From the NCBI GenBank assembly GCA_006384855.1, contig VCJN01001453.1, positions 62,001 to 126,000 on the forward strand: DNA of 64,000 bases. Reading direction: 5' to 3'. A program made the position numbers and the translations under genes. This document shows, one piece after another, positions 31,486 to 42,059 of the stretch. This DNA is from Tetraselmis striata (lineage: Eukaryota; Chlorophyta; Chlorodendrophyceae; Chlorodendrales; Chlorodendraceae). How positions within the stretch are numbered: the stretch's first letter is position 1; each line of letters begins with the position of its first letter. The notes beneath the pieces were generated by a model that worked only from the letters and a program-made list of their open reading frames with translations, was not told where the DNA came from and made no database searches.

Positions 31486-34285
31486 ATTCGTGCGTTTCGT
31501 TTGTCGGCGGAACGGCGTGCGAAGCTGCGGCTGGCGAAGGTGGTGGAAGTAAGCGTGGCGGCGTAGGCGGCGTATTACCGTGCGTGCATGCGTGCGCAAC
31601 CCTGCGGCAGCAAGCGCCGGACTCGGCGTGTGCCGGCGGCAGAGCTGCGAAGCCATGGACACGGTACGGGATGCCAAGTCTGGGTAAGCAACTGCCGAGG
31701 CTGGCGGCTTAACCCCCATGTCCGGCGGTTGAGGGACGGAAAGTGCGTAGAAGTTGATCGGCAAAGCGGGCATATAAGCCTGGCTGTGTTAGGTTCCTAT
31801 TAAGTAATGGCGGTTTGTGCTAAGTAATTCGTAGGGGTGGACCATGCAGCGCAGGTAGGGGGCGGTATAAATGAGGCCGGGCACATATACTGCTCCACGA
31901 AACGACACTGTCGCACGTGTAGTTGAATAGACCCCCCCCCCCCCCCCCCCCCCCCCCACCCCCCGCCGGGTCGGCCCGCCGACCCGCCACGGCATGTAAT
32001 ATCTGTCATGCATCGCAGGGGTATGTGTGAGTGGATGCCCCGCCGCCACCCCCCCCCCCCCCCCCCATTTACACTTGTGCACTCATTAAGTTTGGGCTGG
32101 TTTCGGAGCAGTACATGTACGTATGTATATACATACAATGGAACGTAGGACCTGCGCGGAAAGAGGCGGGGCTGGCGGAGTGCGTTGGGGGTGCGTAGAG
32201 TAGCGTGTTGGTGAGATTCGGGGTGCATCGGACGCCGGATGCCCATCCACCCAGCGTAAAAGACGCGTGCGTAATATTCACACTATATATATTCACACGC
32301 AAATGTGTGAAAACCGGACATTCCGTGCCGGATGGGTGGGAATACGGCGTCCGATGCAGCCAAAACCCCAGCAACACGCTATTCTATGCACCGCCAATGC
32401 ACTCCGCCAGCACCGCCTCATTCTCTGTCGATTTCGAAAACGCCTTCACATTATCCACCGCTAATTGCAATTGCCACCGTGTAATGTTGTCACGATGTGC
32501 GCACACAACACCACTTACTACCGTTTCCGACGCGGATGGAGGCGGGGCTTGCGGAGTGCACTGGCGGTGCACAGACTAGCGTGCTGCAAATAATTGGGGT
32601 GCATCGGACGCCGGATGCCCATCCACCCGGCGTAAAAGACGCGTGCGTAATATTCACACTAAATTAACACACAAATGTGTGAAAACCGGACATTCCGTGC
32701 CGGATGGGTGGGAATACGGCGTCCGATGCAGCCAAAACCCCAGCAACACGCTATTCCATGCACCGCCAATGCACTCCGCAACCCCCGCCTCATTCTCTGT
32801 CGATTTCGAAAACGCCTTCACATTATCCACCGCTAATTGCAATTGCCACCGTGTAATGTTGTCACGATGTGCGCACACAACACCACTTACTACCGTTTCC
32901 GACGCGGATGGAGGCGGGGCTTGCGGAGTGCACTGGCGGTGCACAGACTAGCGTGCTGCAAATAATTGGGGTGCATCGGACGCCGGATGCCCATCCACCC
33001 GGCGTAAAAGACGCGTGCGTAATATTCACACTAAATTAACACACAAATGTATGAAAACCGGACATTCCGTGCCGGATGGGTGGGAATACGGCGTCCGATG
33101 CAGCCAAAACCCCAGCAACACGCTATTCTATGCACCGCCAATGCACTCCGCAACCCCCGCCTCATTCTCTGTCGATTTCGAAAACGCCTTCACATTATCC
33201 ACCGCTAATTGCAATTGCCACCGTGTAATGTTGTCACGATGTGCGCACACAACACCACTTACTACCGGTTCCGACGCGGATGGAGGCGGGGCTTGCGGAG
33301 TGCACTGGCGGTGCGTAGAGTAGCGTGCTGTAAATACTTGGGGTGCATCGGACGCCGGATGCCCATCCACCCGGCGTAAAAGACGCGTGCGTAATATTCA
33401 CACTAAATTAACACACAAATGTGTGAAAACCGGACATTCCGTGCCGGATGGGTGGGAATACGGCGTCCGATGCAGCCAAAACCCCAGCAACACGCTATTC
33501 TATGCACCGCCAATGCACTCCGCAACCCCCGCCTCATTCTCTGTCGATTTCGAAAACGCCTTCACATTATCCACCGCTAATTGCAATTGCCACCGTGTAA
33601 TGTTGTCACGATGTGCGCACACAACACCACTTACTACCGGTTCCGACGCGGATGGAGGCGGGGCTTGCGGAGTGCACTGGCGGTGCGTAGAGTAGCGTGC
33701 TGTAAATAATTGGGGTGCATCGGACGCCGGATGCCCATCCACCCGGCGTAAAAGACGCGTGCGTAATATTCACACTATATTAACACACAAATGTGTGAAA
33801 CCGGACATTCCGTGCCGGATGGATGGGAATACGGCGTCCGATGCAGCCAAAACCCCAGCAACACGCTATTCTATGCACCGCCAATGCACTCCGCAACCCC
33901 CGCCTCATTCTCTGTCGATTTCGAAAACGCCTTCACATTATCCACCGCTAATTGCAATTGCCACCGTGTAATGTTGTCACGATGTGCGCACACTACAACA
34001 CTTACTACCGGTTCCGACGCGGATGGAGGCGGGGCTTGCGGAGTGCATTGGCGGTGCGTAGAGTAGCGTGCTGTAAATACTTGGGGTGCATCGGACGCCG
34101 GATGCCCATCCACCCGGCGTAAAAGACGCGTGCGTAATATTCACACTATATTATTAACACACAAATGTGTGAAAACCGGACATTCCGTGCCGGATGGATG
34201 GGAATACGGCGTCTGATGCAGCCAAAACCCCACGCTATTATATGCACCGCCAATGCACTCCATCCGCAACCCCCGCCTCATTCCC
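31335..34285 (+). repeat. Left arm of the foldback-like element
   Basis: Outer single-copy part (31335-32204) with G and C tracts at 31441-31485, 31931-31957 and 32050-32066, then tandem 372-bp units from 32205. Confidence 0.85.
32205..34285 (+). repeat. Tandem array of palindromic 372-bp units (left arm)
   Basis: Units start near 32205, 32577, 32949, 33321, 33693 and 34064 (last one partial). Within each unit CGTCCGATGCA recurs inverted as TGCATCGGACGCC, and the block GCACCGCCAATGCACTCCGC recurs inverted about 200 bp later. Each unit is therefore an imperfect palindrome around an AT-richer core (GATTTCGAAAACGCCTTCAC). The about 100-codon open frames in every unit are by-products of this repeat. 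Confidence 0.88.
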
Positions 34286-34289
34286 ATTC

Positions 34290-36240
34290 GTACGTGCTTG
34301 TGCACACGCACGGAATGCTTGCACTGCTCCGAAACCACTGTCACACACCCCGCTCATTGGGTACCGATTGCGGCGCATGCACGGCTAGATATTTGTTTAC
34401 ATAAACCGGGGGAGGGGGGGTAGGGGGGGGGGCACAGTGTCCCGCTACTCACCCTGCATTGGATTAGGGCGACGATTGCAAACAAGACGAGGAGACGCGA
34501 CACTGTGAGATTCAGATGTGACATACAGGTGACGAAGCACTACTACTAGCGACTATTATTTATCCGTGAAGGCTGCTGCTGGTGGCGGCACGTCCATCCA
34601 GTTACGTGCGAGTACATCCGGCGTTATTGCCGGCGGGCGATAAATCCTTTTTGTCATCATTCTGGTAGTCGTACGAGCCCGGTAAAATGTTACATGGCAC
34701 TGACGTACAAGGTACAAGGTTGTCCGTGCAGTACCGGGTAGTACGCGATATATTTATTGAGCCGGTACCGGGTATCTAGTAGCCGGTACCCGGTACCCGG
34801 GCACGATGGACAGTGGTCCTGTGGATAACTACGACTATTAGTACATGGGAGCGTAAATCTCAGCCGTACTTTTTGGCCAAAGTGGGGAATTTTGTGTACA
34901 TTATAGCTAGTACTGCTGAACGGGCCTGCCAGCCGTCCGATCAAAGGTCATCAGATGGGCGGTTTGGCTGCCATGTTTTGCCAAAGAGTGCTCACGTTAC
35001 ATAAATATTCGCGAGGGGGAGGGCGGGGGCAGGCAGCGGTTTGCCGAAGAATGATTGAATTACAATATTCGCGACAGCTGCCATCGGGGAATGTGGCCCG
35101 GCGGGGGGGGGGGGGGGGGGGGGGGTGCGGGGGCGGGGGGACCACGCCCGCCCCGCCCCCCCCCGCCCCCCCTCGCCGCCAGCCGCTCCCGCCTGGGGGG
35201 GGGGGGGGGGGGGGGTAAGGGGGCGGGGGCTACTGCTTGTTCTTGTTCTTGCGTGCCCGCGGGACCCTCCGCTTCGACGATCTCGCTGCCTCCGCCTCCG
35301 CCTCCGCCTCCGCCTCCGCCTGCGCCTCCGACTCCGCCTCCGACTCCGCGACCGTCAGTTTCTTACCTCGGCGTTTCTTCACTGGCCTCTTCCGCTTCTT
35401 GTCATCCGTCAGTGTCTTCACCACCCCGGGAGGCTGTGCCGTCGACGACGCCGCCATGAGCTTCCTTACCTTCGCGTCGGGACGCCCCCTGTGCCCAGAC
35501 ACCCACAACAAGCCACAATCGTTTCGCCTTTAAGCGGCTGAGGATGCGGCCTCCTCGGCCACCACGAGTTGCGCCGCTGGCACTGTGGAAGCCTTGGCGT
35601 TGAGGTGGGCCTTAACGGCGCTCCCGGACGAACCTGCGCGCGGCACAAGTTAGCCACGAGTGGGTGCGTGCTAATGTGGAGGATGGAGTGTTTTGTTGCG
35701 CGCCCACCTTGTCACGCGTTTCCTCATGTCTTTCTCGTCCTCCTCGATGCCGGCGGCGCGGACACGCGAGACAACAAGGCTCGCCGCCCACTTTTGCCCG
35801 GGGGGGCGAGGTCGGCCATGGCGCTGTGAGCGGTGAAGGGGGGGGGGGGGGGCGCGCGGGGGGGGGGGGGGGGGGGGGGCGGCCGAGGTGGAGAAACTAA
35901 CACCCAGTCGACGACCGCCTTCCGCAGCAGTCAACGACACATCGGAGGCGAGGAGCAGCGCGCCACTACTATTTATATGCACGTATTGTCAAGAGCTAGT
36001 CGGTGCGGCATTGTGTCGGTGTAATTTCGCAATGTTTATTGTTGAAGTAGCACGGCGTAATGGATACGGCGAGTGAATCCGGGATAATGTGTGCGACGAA
36101 TGTGCGCGCGCAGCGGTGTGCGGCGGTGTGCGGCGGTGTGCGGCGGTGTGCACCGATGTTAATTTAGTGTGAATATTATATCGGCCGTAGACGATCAGGT
36201 CTGGCAGCACCGCCCGTGCTTGTAAATAAGCGACAATGGA
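34290..36240. other. Unique centre of the foldback-like element
   Basis: About 1.95 kb between the arms. It holds GGTACC-rich runs at 34727-34800, long G tracts (35102-35125, 35197-35214, 35838-35879) and at least one small minus-strand open frame (35511-35230). Minus-strand exon-like pieces at 35800-35720 (IEEDEKDMRKRVTR then GTGGGC) and 35650-35530 (acceptor GCGCGCAG) can be joined, but no family emerges. Four copies of GTGTGCGGCG occur at 36115-36150. Confidence 0.4.
35230..35511 (-). CDS. Small basic hypothetical protein in the foldback centre
   Basis: About 93 codons, unidentified. The middle is strongly basic (DDKKRKRPVKKRRGKK), followed by an (E/S)A repeat of about 24 residues and a second basic tail (SKRRVPRARKNKNKQ). 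The composition suggests a nuclear or nucleic-acid-binding protein, but the Glu-Ala run is encoded by a simple (GGAGGC)n-like repeat and could be chance. The true start may be the internal MAASSTAQPPGVVK. It lies between G tracts. Confidence 0.3.
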   Translation of the reverse strand: MLWVSGHRGRPDAKVRKLMAASSTAQPPGVVKTLTDDKKRKRPVKKRRGKKLTVAESEAESEAQAEAEAEAEAEAARSSKRRVPRARKNKNKQ

Positions 36241-38211
36241 TCTAGTCTCCCGCTAGTCTGTGCACCGCCAGTGCACTCCGCAAGCCTCGCCTCCATCCGC
36301 GTCGGAACCGGTAGTAAGTGTTGTGTGCGCACATCGTGACAACATTACACGGTGGCAATTGCAATTATTAGCGGTGGATAATGTGAAGGCGTTTTCGAAA
36401 TCGACAAAGAATGAGGCGGTGCTGGCGGAGTGCATTGGCGGTGCATAGAATAGCGTGTCCCTGGGGTTTTGGCTGCATCGGACGCCGTATTCCCACCCAT
36501 CCGGCACGGAATGTCCGGTTTTTACACATTTGTGTGTTAATAAAGTGTGAATATTACGCGTCTTTTACGCCGGGTGGATGGGCATCCGGCGTCCGATGCA
36601 CCCCAATTATTTGCAGCACGCTACTCTACGCACCCCCAACGCACTCCGCAAGCCTCGCCTCCATCCGCGTCGGAACCGGTAGTAAGTGTTGTTGTGTGCG
36701 CACATCGTGACAACATTACACGGTGGCAATTGCAATTAGCGGTGGATAATGTGAAGGCGTTTTCGAAATCGACAGAGAATGAGGCGGTGCTGGCGGAGTG
36801 CATTGGCGGTGCATAGAATAGCGTGGTGCTGGGGTTTTGGCTGCATCGGACACCGTATTCCCACCCATCCGGCACGGAATGTCCGGTTTTCACACATTTG
36901 TGTGTTAATAAAGTGTGAATATTACGCGTCTTTTACGCCGGGTGGATGGGCATCCGGCGTCCGATGCACCCCAATTATTTGCAGCACGCTACTCTACGCA
37001 CCCCCAACGCACTCCGCAAGCCTCGCCTCCATCCGCGTCGGAACCGGTAGTAAGTGTTGTTGTGTGCGCACATCGTGACAACATTACACGGTGGCAATTG
37101 CAATTAGCGGTGGATAATGTGAAGGCGTTTTCGAAATCGACAGAGAATGAGGCGGTGCTGGCGGAGTGCATTGGCGGTGCATGGAATAGCGTGGTGCTGG
37201 GGTTTTGGCTGCATCGGACGCCGTATTCCCACCCATCCGGCACGGTATGTCCGGTTTTCACACATTTGCGTGTGAATATATATAGTGTGAATATTACGTA
37301 CGCGTCTTTTACGCTGGGTGGATGGGCATCCGGCGTCCGATGCACCCCGAATCTCACCAACACGCTACTCTACGCACCCCCAACGCACTCCGCCAGCCCC
37401 GCCTCTTTCCGCGCAGGTCCTACGTTCCATTGTATGTATATACATACGTACATGTACTGCTCCGAAACCAGCCCAAACTTAATGAGTGCACAAGTGTAAA
37501 TGGGGGGGGGGGGGGGGGTGGGGGGGGGGGGGTGTGGCGGCGGGGCATCCACTCACACATACCCCGGCGATGCATGACAGATATTACATGCCGTGGCGGG
37601 TCGGCGGGCCGACCCGGCGGGGGGGGGGGGGGGGGGGGGGGCGTCTATTCAACTACACGTGCGACAGTGTCGTTTCGTGGAGCAGTATATGTGCCCGGCC
37701 TCATTTATACCGCCCCCTACCTGCGCTGCATGGTCCACCCCTACGAATTACTTAGCACAAACCGCCATTACTTAATAGGAACCTAGCACAGCCAGGCTTA
37801 TATGCCCGCTTTGCCGATCAACTTCTACGCACTTTCCGTCCCTTAACCGCCGGACATGGGGGTTAAGCCGCCAGCCTCGGCAGTTGCTTAGCCAGACTTG
37901 GCATCCCGTACCGTGTCCATGGCTTCGCAGCTCTGCCGCCGGCACACGCCGAGTCCGGCGCTTGCTGCCGCGGGGTTGCGCACGCATGCACGCACGGTAA
38001 TACGCCGCCGACGCCGCCACGCTTATTTCCACCACCTTCGCCAGCCGCAGCTTCGCACGCCTTTCCGCCGACATACGAAACGCACGAATCCCCCCCCCCC
38101 CCCCCCCGTCCCCGCGTCATGTATATTATATTCGAGGCGACTATGCGGGGCGCAGCACACGCCGCGGCTTGGGTCGGCGGAGCGGCAGGCGGCGGGAGCC
38201 CTAATGGCCGG
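36240..38211 (-). repeat. Right arm of the foldback-like element
   Basis: Inverted copy of the left arm. It carries about three 365-370-bp units (36245-37350) and then the outer part with its own G/C tracts of different lengths. The arm ends at CCTAATGGCCGGGCA (38211). Confidence 0.85.
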
Positions 38212-39010
38212 GCAGTATTCACACCCACACAGGCACCGCCGCTCACCTCCGACGCGGATGAACCGCCTCCCAAAGGAAACATGCCGGTTGGTGGTAATCC
38301 CAGCAGGCGTGGGGTGCCGGCGCCGGTACTGGTGCGACGGAGCTGTCGCGTCAGGAACCGCACCGCATGTGGAGCAACACATGGCGGTGCCGGCCCCACC
38401 TATGTCTAGGGCCACCTCCTCACAACACCCCGCCACGACGGCGTCGGCCACCGCCGACGGCGCCGTTGCGGGGGGGGACGCCCTGCCAGGCGACGATGAT
38501 GCGCCTGGTGCGCCGCGTCAGGAGGCGGAGGAGGCCGTGGTCGAGGCGACTGATCGGGCTGAGGGGGTTGTCGAGGCGAGCGAGGCTGCGCTCGCGCCAC
38601 CCGCCCCGCAGCCACCTGCGGGACATGCCGACTTGCTCGTCGCCATGTTGACCGGAGCACTACGAGCAGTGGCGGGAGGCGGCCACATGCACTATCATGT
38701 GCGTGTCCTGGCCGGACGCCCGTCATGCGTGGACTGCGGCCAACGGACGGACTGGGAGTGTTGCTGCGACGGCACCCCGGCTTTGTGCGGCCCCAAGTAC
38801 CCATGCATGGCGACCCATCAGCGGGCAGTCCTCTGCCCGACCACGGCCACGGTGAGGGCGGAGTTCCGCCATGTCAGGGACGCGTTCCACGACGCGACTC
38901 GCGCCGCCGTGTGTGAGGCTTCCGAGAAGGCACGCGCGGCTGGTAGGGTGCGCAGGGTGAGGCGGCGGACGGCCCAGGAGCTGAAGGAGAGCGAGACATG
39001 CCGTCAGTGA
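38212..39010 (+). CDS. Cys/His-rich protein, piggyBac-tail-like (partial)
   Basis: The plus-strand frame stays open from within the right arm (37898) to TGA at 39008. The part outside the arm has a long Ala/Pro/Glu-rich linker and then CVDCGQRTDWECCC, ALCGPKYPCMATHQ and a basic helical tail (KARAAGRVRRVRRRTAQELK). The spacing of Cys pairs, LC and C...H resembles the C-terminal zinc-binding domain of piggyBac-type transposases. The catalytic part that should precede it is absent: the foldback arm replaces it. An alternative frame (to 38409) reads PVLVRRSCRVRN and may be part of the original protein. It is probably a transposase tail truncated by the neighbouring element. The family call is tentative. 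Confidence 0.4.
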
Positions 39011-39051
39011 GGTCGGGCGCAATGTCATTGGGTGGGGCACACGGACGTGTA

Positions 39052-39366
39052 ACACTTGCACTTTGCGCGTACTGCTGGGTTACATCCAAGCGGTGTCACA
39101 CTATGCAACCGGAAAGGCTGCGTTGCTACTGCAAACGATGCTACGCCTCACTCGGTAGCAACCGCTGCCCCGCCTATCCCACAGCCGCTGCCCCCCCCCC
39201 CCCCCCCCCCCCCCCCCGCGCGCGGGATCCCCGCCATCAGCAGCTTGCACTTGCACTTTGCGCGTACTGCTGGGTTACATCCAGGCGGCGTCACACCGGA
39301 AAGGCTGCGTTGCTACTGCAAACGATGCTACGCCTCACTCGGTAGCAACCGCTGCCCCGCCCATCC
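39052..39366 (+). repeat. Direct duplication of a ~120-bp segment
   Basis: ACTTGCACTTTGCGCGTACT and the following ~115 bp at 39055-39178 recur at 39251-39366 with an 8-bp deletion and few substitutions. A C tract and a GCGCGCGGGATCC spacer lie between. CCCGCCCATCCCACTCG at the end of copy 2 appears again inside the minisatellite at about 40122. Confidence 0.85.
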
Positions 39367-39955
39367 CACTCGGGATGCTGAGAGCAGCTAAAGGGCACCG
39401 GGGGCGGGGCAAGAGGGAGCAGGGCCAATGATTGTGGAAGAGCGGGGACCCGCTTGCATGCCATCGTATTATATCTTGCACAATATCTGTTGCTGCACTC
39501 ATATCTCACATCACTAGCTTAGCTATAGTGATTCCCCCCCCCCCCGCACCGCGGACGCACAAGCCTGGGTATACGCATCAACTGCCCGCCGGGATGAGAA
39601 ACTGGTATTGGTAGTGTGTCTGTGGGGTGGAGGGGGGGCAAAAGAGCTGCCAATTGCTGCCAAGCTGGTGCGTTACATTGGGGCAGGCGCTGGGCAGACA
39701 ATTGGGGCTCGCTTCAGAGCATTGTCTAGTGCCTATGCGGCTGCGCCGCCTCCGCCGCATGCAGACTCTCCGAGCTCACCAGCACCGCCACCTCAGTCAT
39801 GCTGCCCTGCATCCCGCAGCCCGCCGCCGCCAGCCAGATCAGAGGTATCCAGAAGCCAGTGCTGGGGTTGTTGCGGCATGACCGCATAGTTTTCAGCGCC
39901 TGCCGTCCACAACTTGTAATGCATCCCTTTCCGCCGATTCCGCTGTATGCGCTGT

Positions 39956-40364
39956 CTTGGCGCCGCGCTGCCCCGGCCGCCGCGCCTTGGCGCCGCGCTG
40001 CCCCGGCCGCCGCGCCTTGGCGCCGCGCTGCCCCGGCCGCCGCGCCTTGGCGCCGCGCTGCCCCGGCCGCCGCGCCTTGGCGCCGCGCTGCCCCGGCCGC
40101 CGCGCCTTGGCGCCGCGCTGCCCCGCCCATCCCACTCGCGTTGGCGCCGCGCTGCCCCGGCCGCCGCGCCTTGGCGCCGCGCTGCCCCGGCCGCCGCGCC
40201 TTGGCGCCGCGCTGCCCGGCCGCCGCGCCTTGGCGCCGCGCTGCCCCGGCCGCCGCGCCTTGGCGCCGCGCTGCCCCGGCCGCCGCGCCTTGGCGCCGCG
40301 CTGCCCCGGCCGCCGCGCCTTGGCGCCGCGCTGCCCCGGCCGCCGCGCCTTGGCGCCGCGCTGG
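39956..40364. repeat. 30-bp GC-rich minisatellite, ~13.5 copies
   Basis: Unit TTGGCGCCGCGCTGCCCCGG plus CCGCCGCGCC, almost perfectly conserved, interrupted once (40123-40141) by CCCATCCCACTCGCG. It produces open frames in several phases on both strands (AAPAAAPWRR, GAARRQGAAA) that are not evidence of genes. It lies just 3' of the last recognisable block of the minus-strand transposase-like gene. Confidence 0.95.
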
Positions 40365-40384
40365 GTATCGAGTCCTCCCCTCCC

Positions 40385-42010
40385 TAGTGAGCGCGTCCAC
40401 CTGCGCCTTGCGCTCGGGGCCGTCCTCCTCCGTCACCACATTCTGCAACCCCCACCGCGTGACGAACCACGCAGCTCCTTGCAGGCGCTTGTACATGTGC
40501 CCAAGCACCGCCAGTCGTGACACCGAACGCACCACCGCTGGGGACGCGAGCTCCTTCTCGGGCATGATCGCCTTCACCCGGGCCTCCTCGAGGAGCGGAC
40601 CGGCGTTAAGAATGGAAAACGTTTCCATGTGGTGCAAGCAGTCCTCCATGACCCAGCCGGGCTGCACCGTCACCTTGCCTGACCCTGCAGTCATGGAGGG
40701 GAATGCCGTCACGCCCACGCCCACGCCCACGCCCGGGGGGGGGGGGGGGGGGGGTTACCTTTCGATTCTTGGACACTGCAAACGAGGGCGCAACCCGCGT
40801 TCAAAGTTGCTGGGTATCGGGACTAAAGCCTGGCGCCGGTCTTCCTGCTTCATAGCTCGGAATCCAATGTGGCCCTGCACGGTGACAAATTTCCTCCAGA
40901 AGTCCCTTCCCAAGCCAAAAAAAAACAGGTGGAACGGCGCGAGGGGGAAGAGGTTGACCATGCTGACATAGCCCCGGACCACATGCACATGGCACACGCC
41001 ATGGCAGCCAGTGTTCTGCTTGGCCTCCGCCAGCCGGGTTGTGTTGACCGCACGCCGGGCAAGGTGCGTGATTCACTGGACAAGTCATCGCCTTCATGGA
41101 CGGTTACCAAGCGAGCCTCCCCGTCCGCATCCACAGGGGGGTGCTCCTGGGCAGCCGTCATAGCCTCCACAACCTGCCACGCCGACCGGGCGGGTGCGTG
41201 TGATTCCATACAACCGCAGTTGAGTGGTGCCACCAGCACGCAGGCCGGGCCCACTCACCTCTGAACGCAGAAGGCCCACAATGCCCCCGTCCTCGAAAAC
41301 AGCGCGCCACTGGGTCGCCCCGCCGTAGTCCTCCAACACCCACTCGGTAACGACGCCGGTTATCACGCCGTAGTGCCATACTCCCCGGAACTTCTTGGCG
41401 ATAACCTTCATGTAGAAGTCGCCGGAATCGCCTTTCCATATCACGCCCTCATCGCGGGTTCCACGCCCGCCGGCGGCCACGCAGGCGCGTCGATGTCCAT
41501 ACCGTCTTCGCCAACGGGGTCCTCCCCCACGCCCATCACATCGTCCACCTTCGAGCCGCCGTCGTCCGAGACCGGCGCCGGCGGGCCGTTTCCGACGGCT
41601 GCAGCTACTCCTGCTGCCGCCCCTGTTGTTGTTGCTGCTGCTGCTGCCGCCCCTGCTGCTGCTGCTTGTGATAAGGCGGCCTTGCGGCGCAACTTAGCCG
41701 CACGCTTCAACGAGTGGCTACAGTTCGGGAATTTTAGGAAGTGCCGCTCTCGCGCCATCTTCTCACAAGTGCCCGTCACGTTGCCCCGGCAGTGCTTGCA
41801 TGAGTACACGCCATCCTTCGACACACTCGCTATCCATCCCTTTGCCGGCATGCCTGCTGCCGCGCGCGAGGGGCGGGGGGGGGGGGGGGGGGTTGAGAGT
41901 TGGGGTGGATGTAACCCACCACCGGCAGGCAACACAGATGCGAGTGCGCGGCTGTCCGCGCTTGATTCAACGGTGAGCGGCGGTGACCGTGAGGCGACCC
42001 CATACTTCAT
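40385..42010 (-). CDS. Transposase-like gene: zinc finger, Tudor-like fold, TNP2/KDZ-like segment
   Basis: Minus-strand blocks in order. 42010-41441 has a BED-like CKHC...H element (GVYSCKHCRGNV, then RHFLKFPNCSHSLK) and a poly-Ala run. 41480-41094 has FRGVWHYGVITGVVTEWVL and WRAVFEDGGIVGLL, a Tudor/chromo-barrel-like strand pattern. 40997-40755 has VNLFPLAPFHLFFFGLGRDF, similar to the LPLHHALLLGVVK block at 1.3 kb. 40690-40385 has MEDCLHHMETFSILNAGPLL and SRLAVLGHMYKRLQGAAWF. The frames change between blocks with plausible introns, one holding a G tract at 40737-40754. The order suits a large DNA transposase, but the catalytic residues cannot be assigned and the family name is tentative. The 3' end near the minisatellite is unresolved. 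Confidence 0.4.
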
Positions 42011-42059
42011 GCGCGTGCTGGGGCGTTACACAATCATCAGCAGTTAGGGCGGCTGCATT

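Larger units (their letters stand above)
31335..38211. mobile_element. 6.9-kb foldback-like element with long inverted arms
   Basis: 31335-34285 and 36240-38211 are inverted copies of each other. Outer parts match closely: TGCCCGGCCATTAGGGC inward from both ends, the GAATATATTATACATGACGC block, the region around 31500-31800 versus 37790-38090, and the 32100-32200 block versus 37390-37480. The inner parts are tandem 372-bp units, about 5.5 in the left arm and 3 in the right. The layout (long inverted repeats made of internal tandem repeats around a short unique centre) resembles foldback (FB/Galileo-type) elements. No target duplication is visible: outward flanks are CATA on the left and GTAT on the right. 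The element starts inside or next to Harbinger copy 2. Confidence 0.8.

Noticed and set aside
32205-37363. Repeated 80-124-codon ORFs on both strands in the foldback arms
   Set aside because: The same frame recurs in every 372-bp unit and its mirror image on the other strand, so it follows from the palindromic repeat rather than from a gene.
31335-38211. CRISPR-like array from the regular repeats
   Set aside because: The units are 372 bp and contiguous, without short repeats separated by unique spacers, and the genome is eukaryotic.
39726-40971. Long Ala/Pro/Arg-rich ORFs on both strands, up to 390 codons
   Set aside because: They owe their length to the 30-bp minisatellite, whose period is a multiple of three and lacks stops in most frames.
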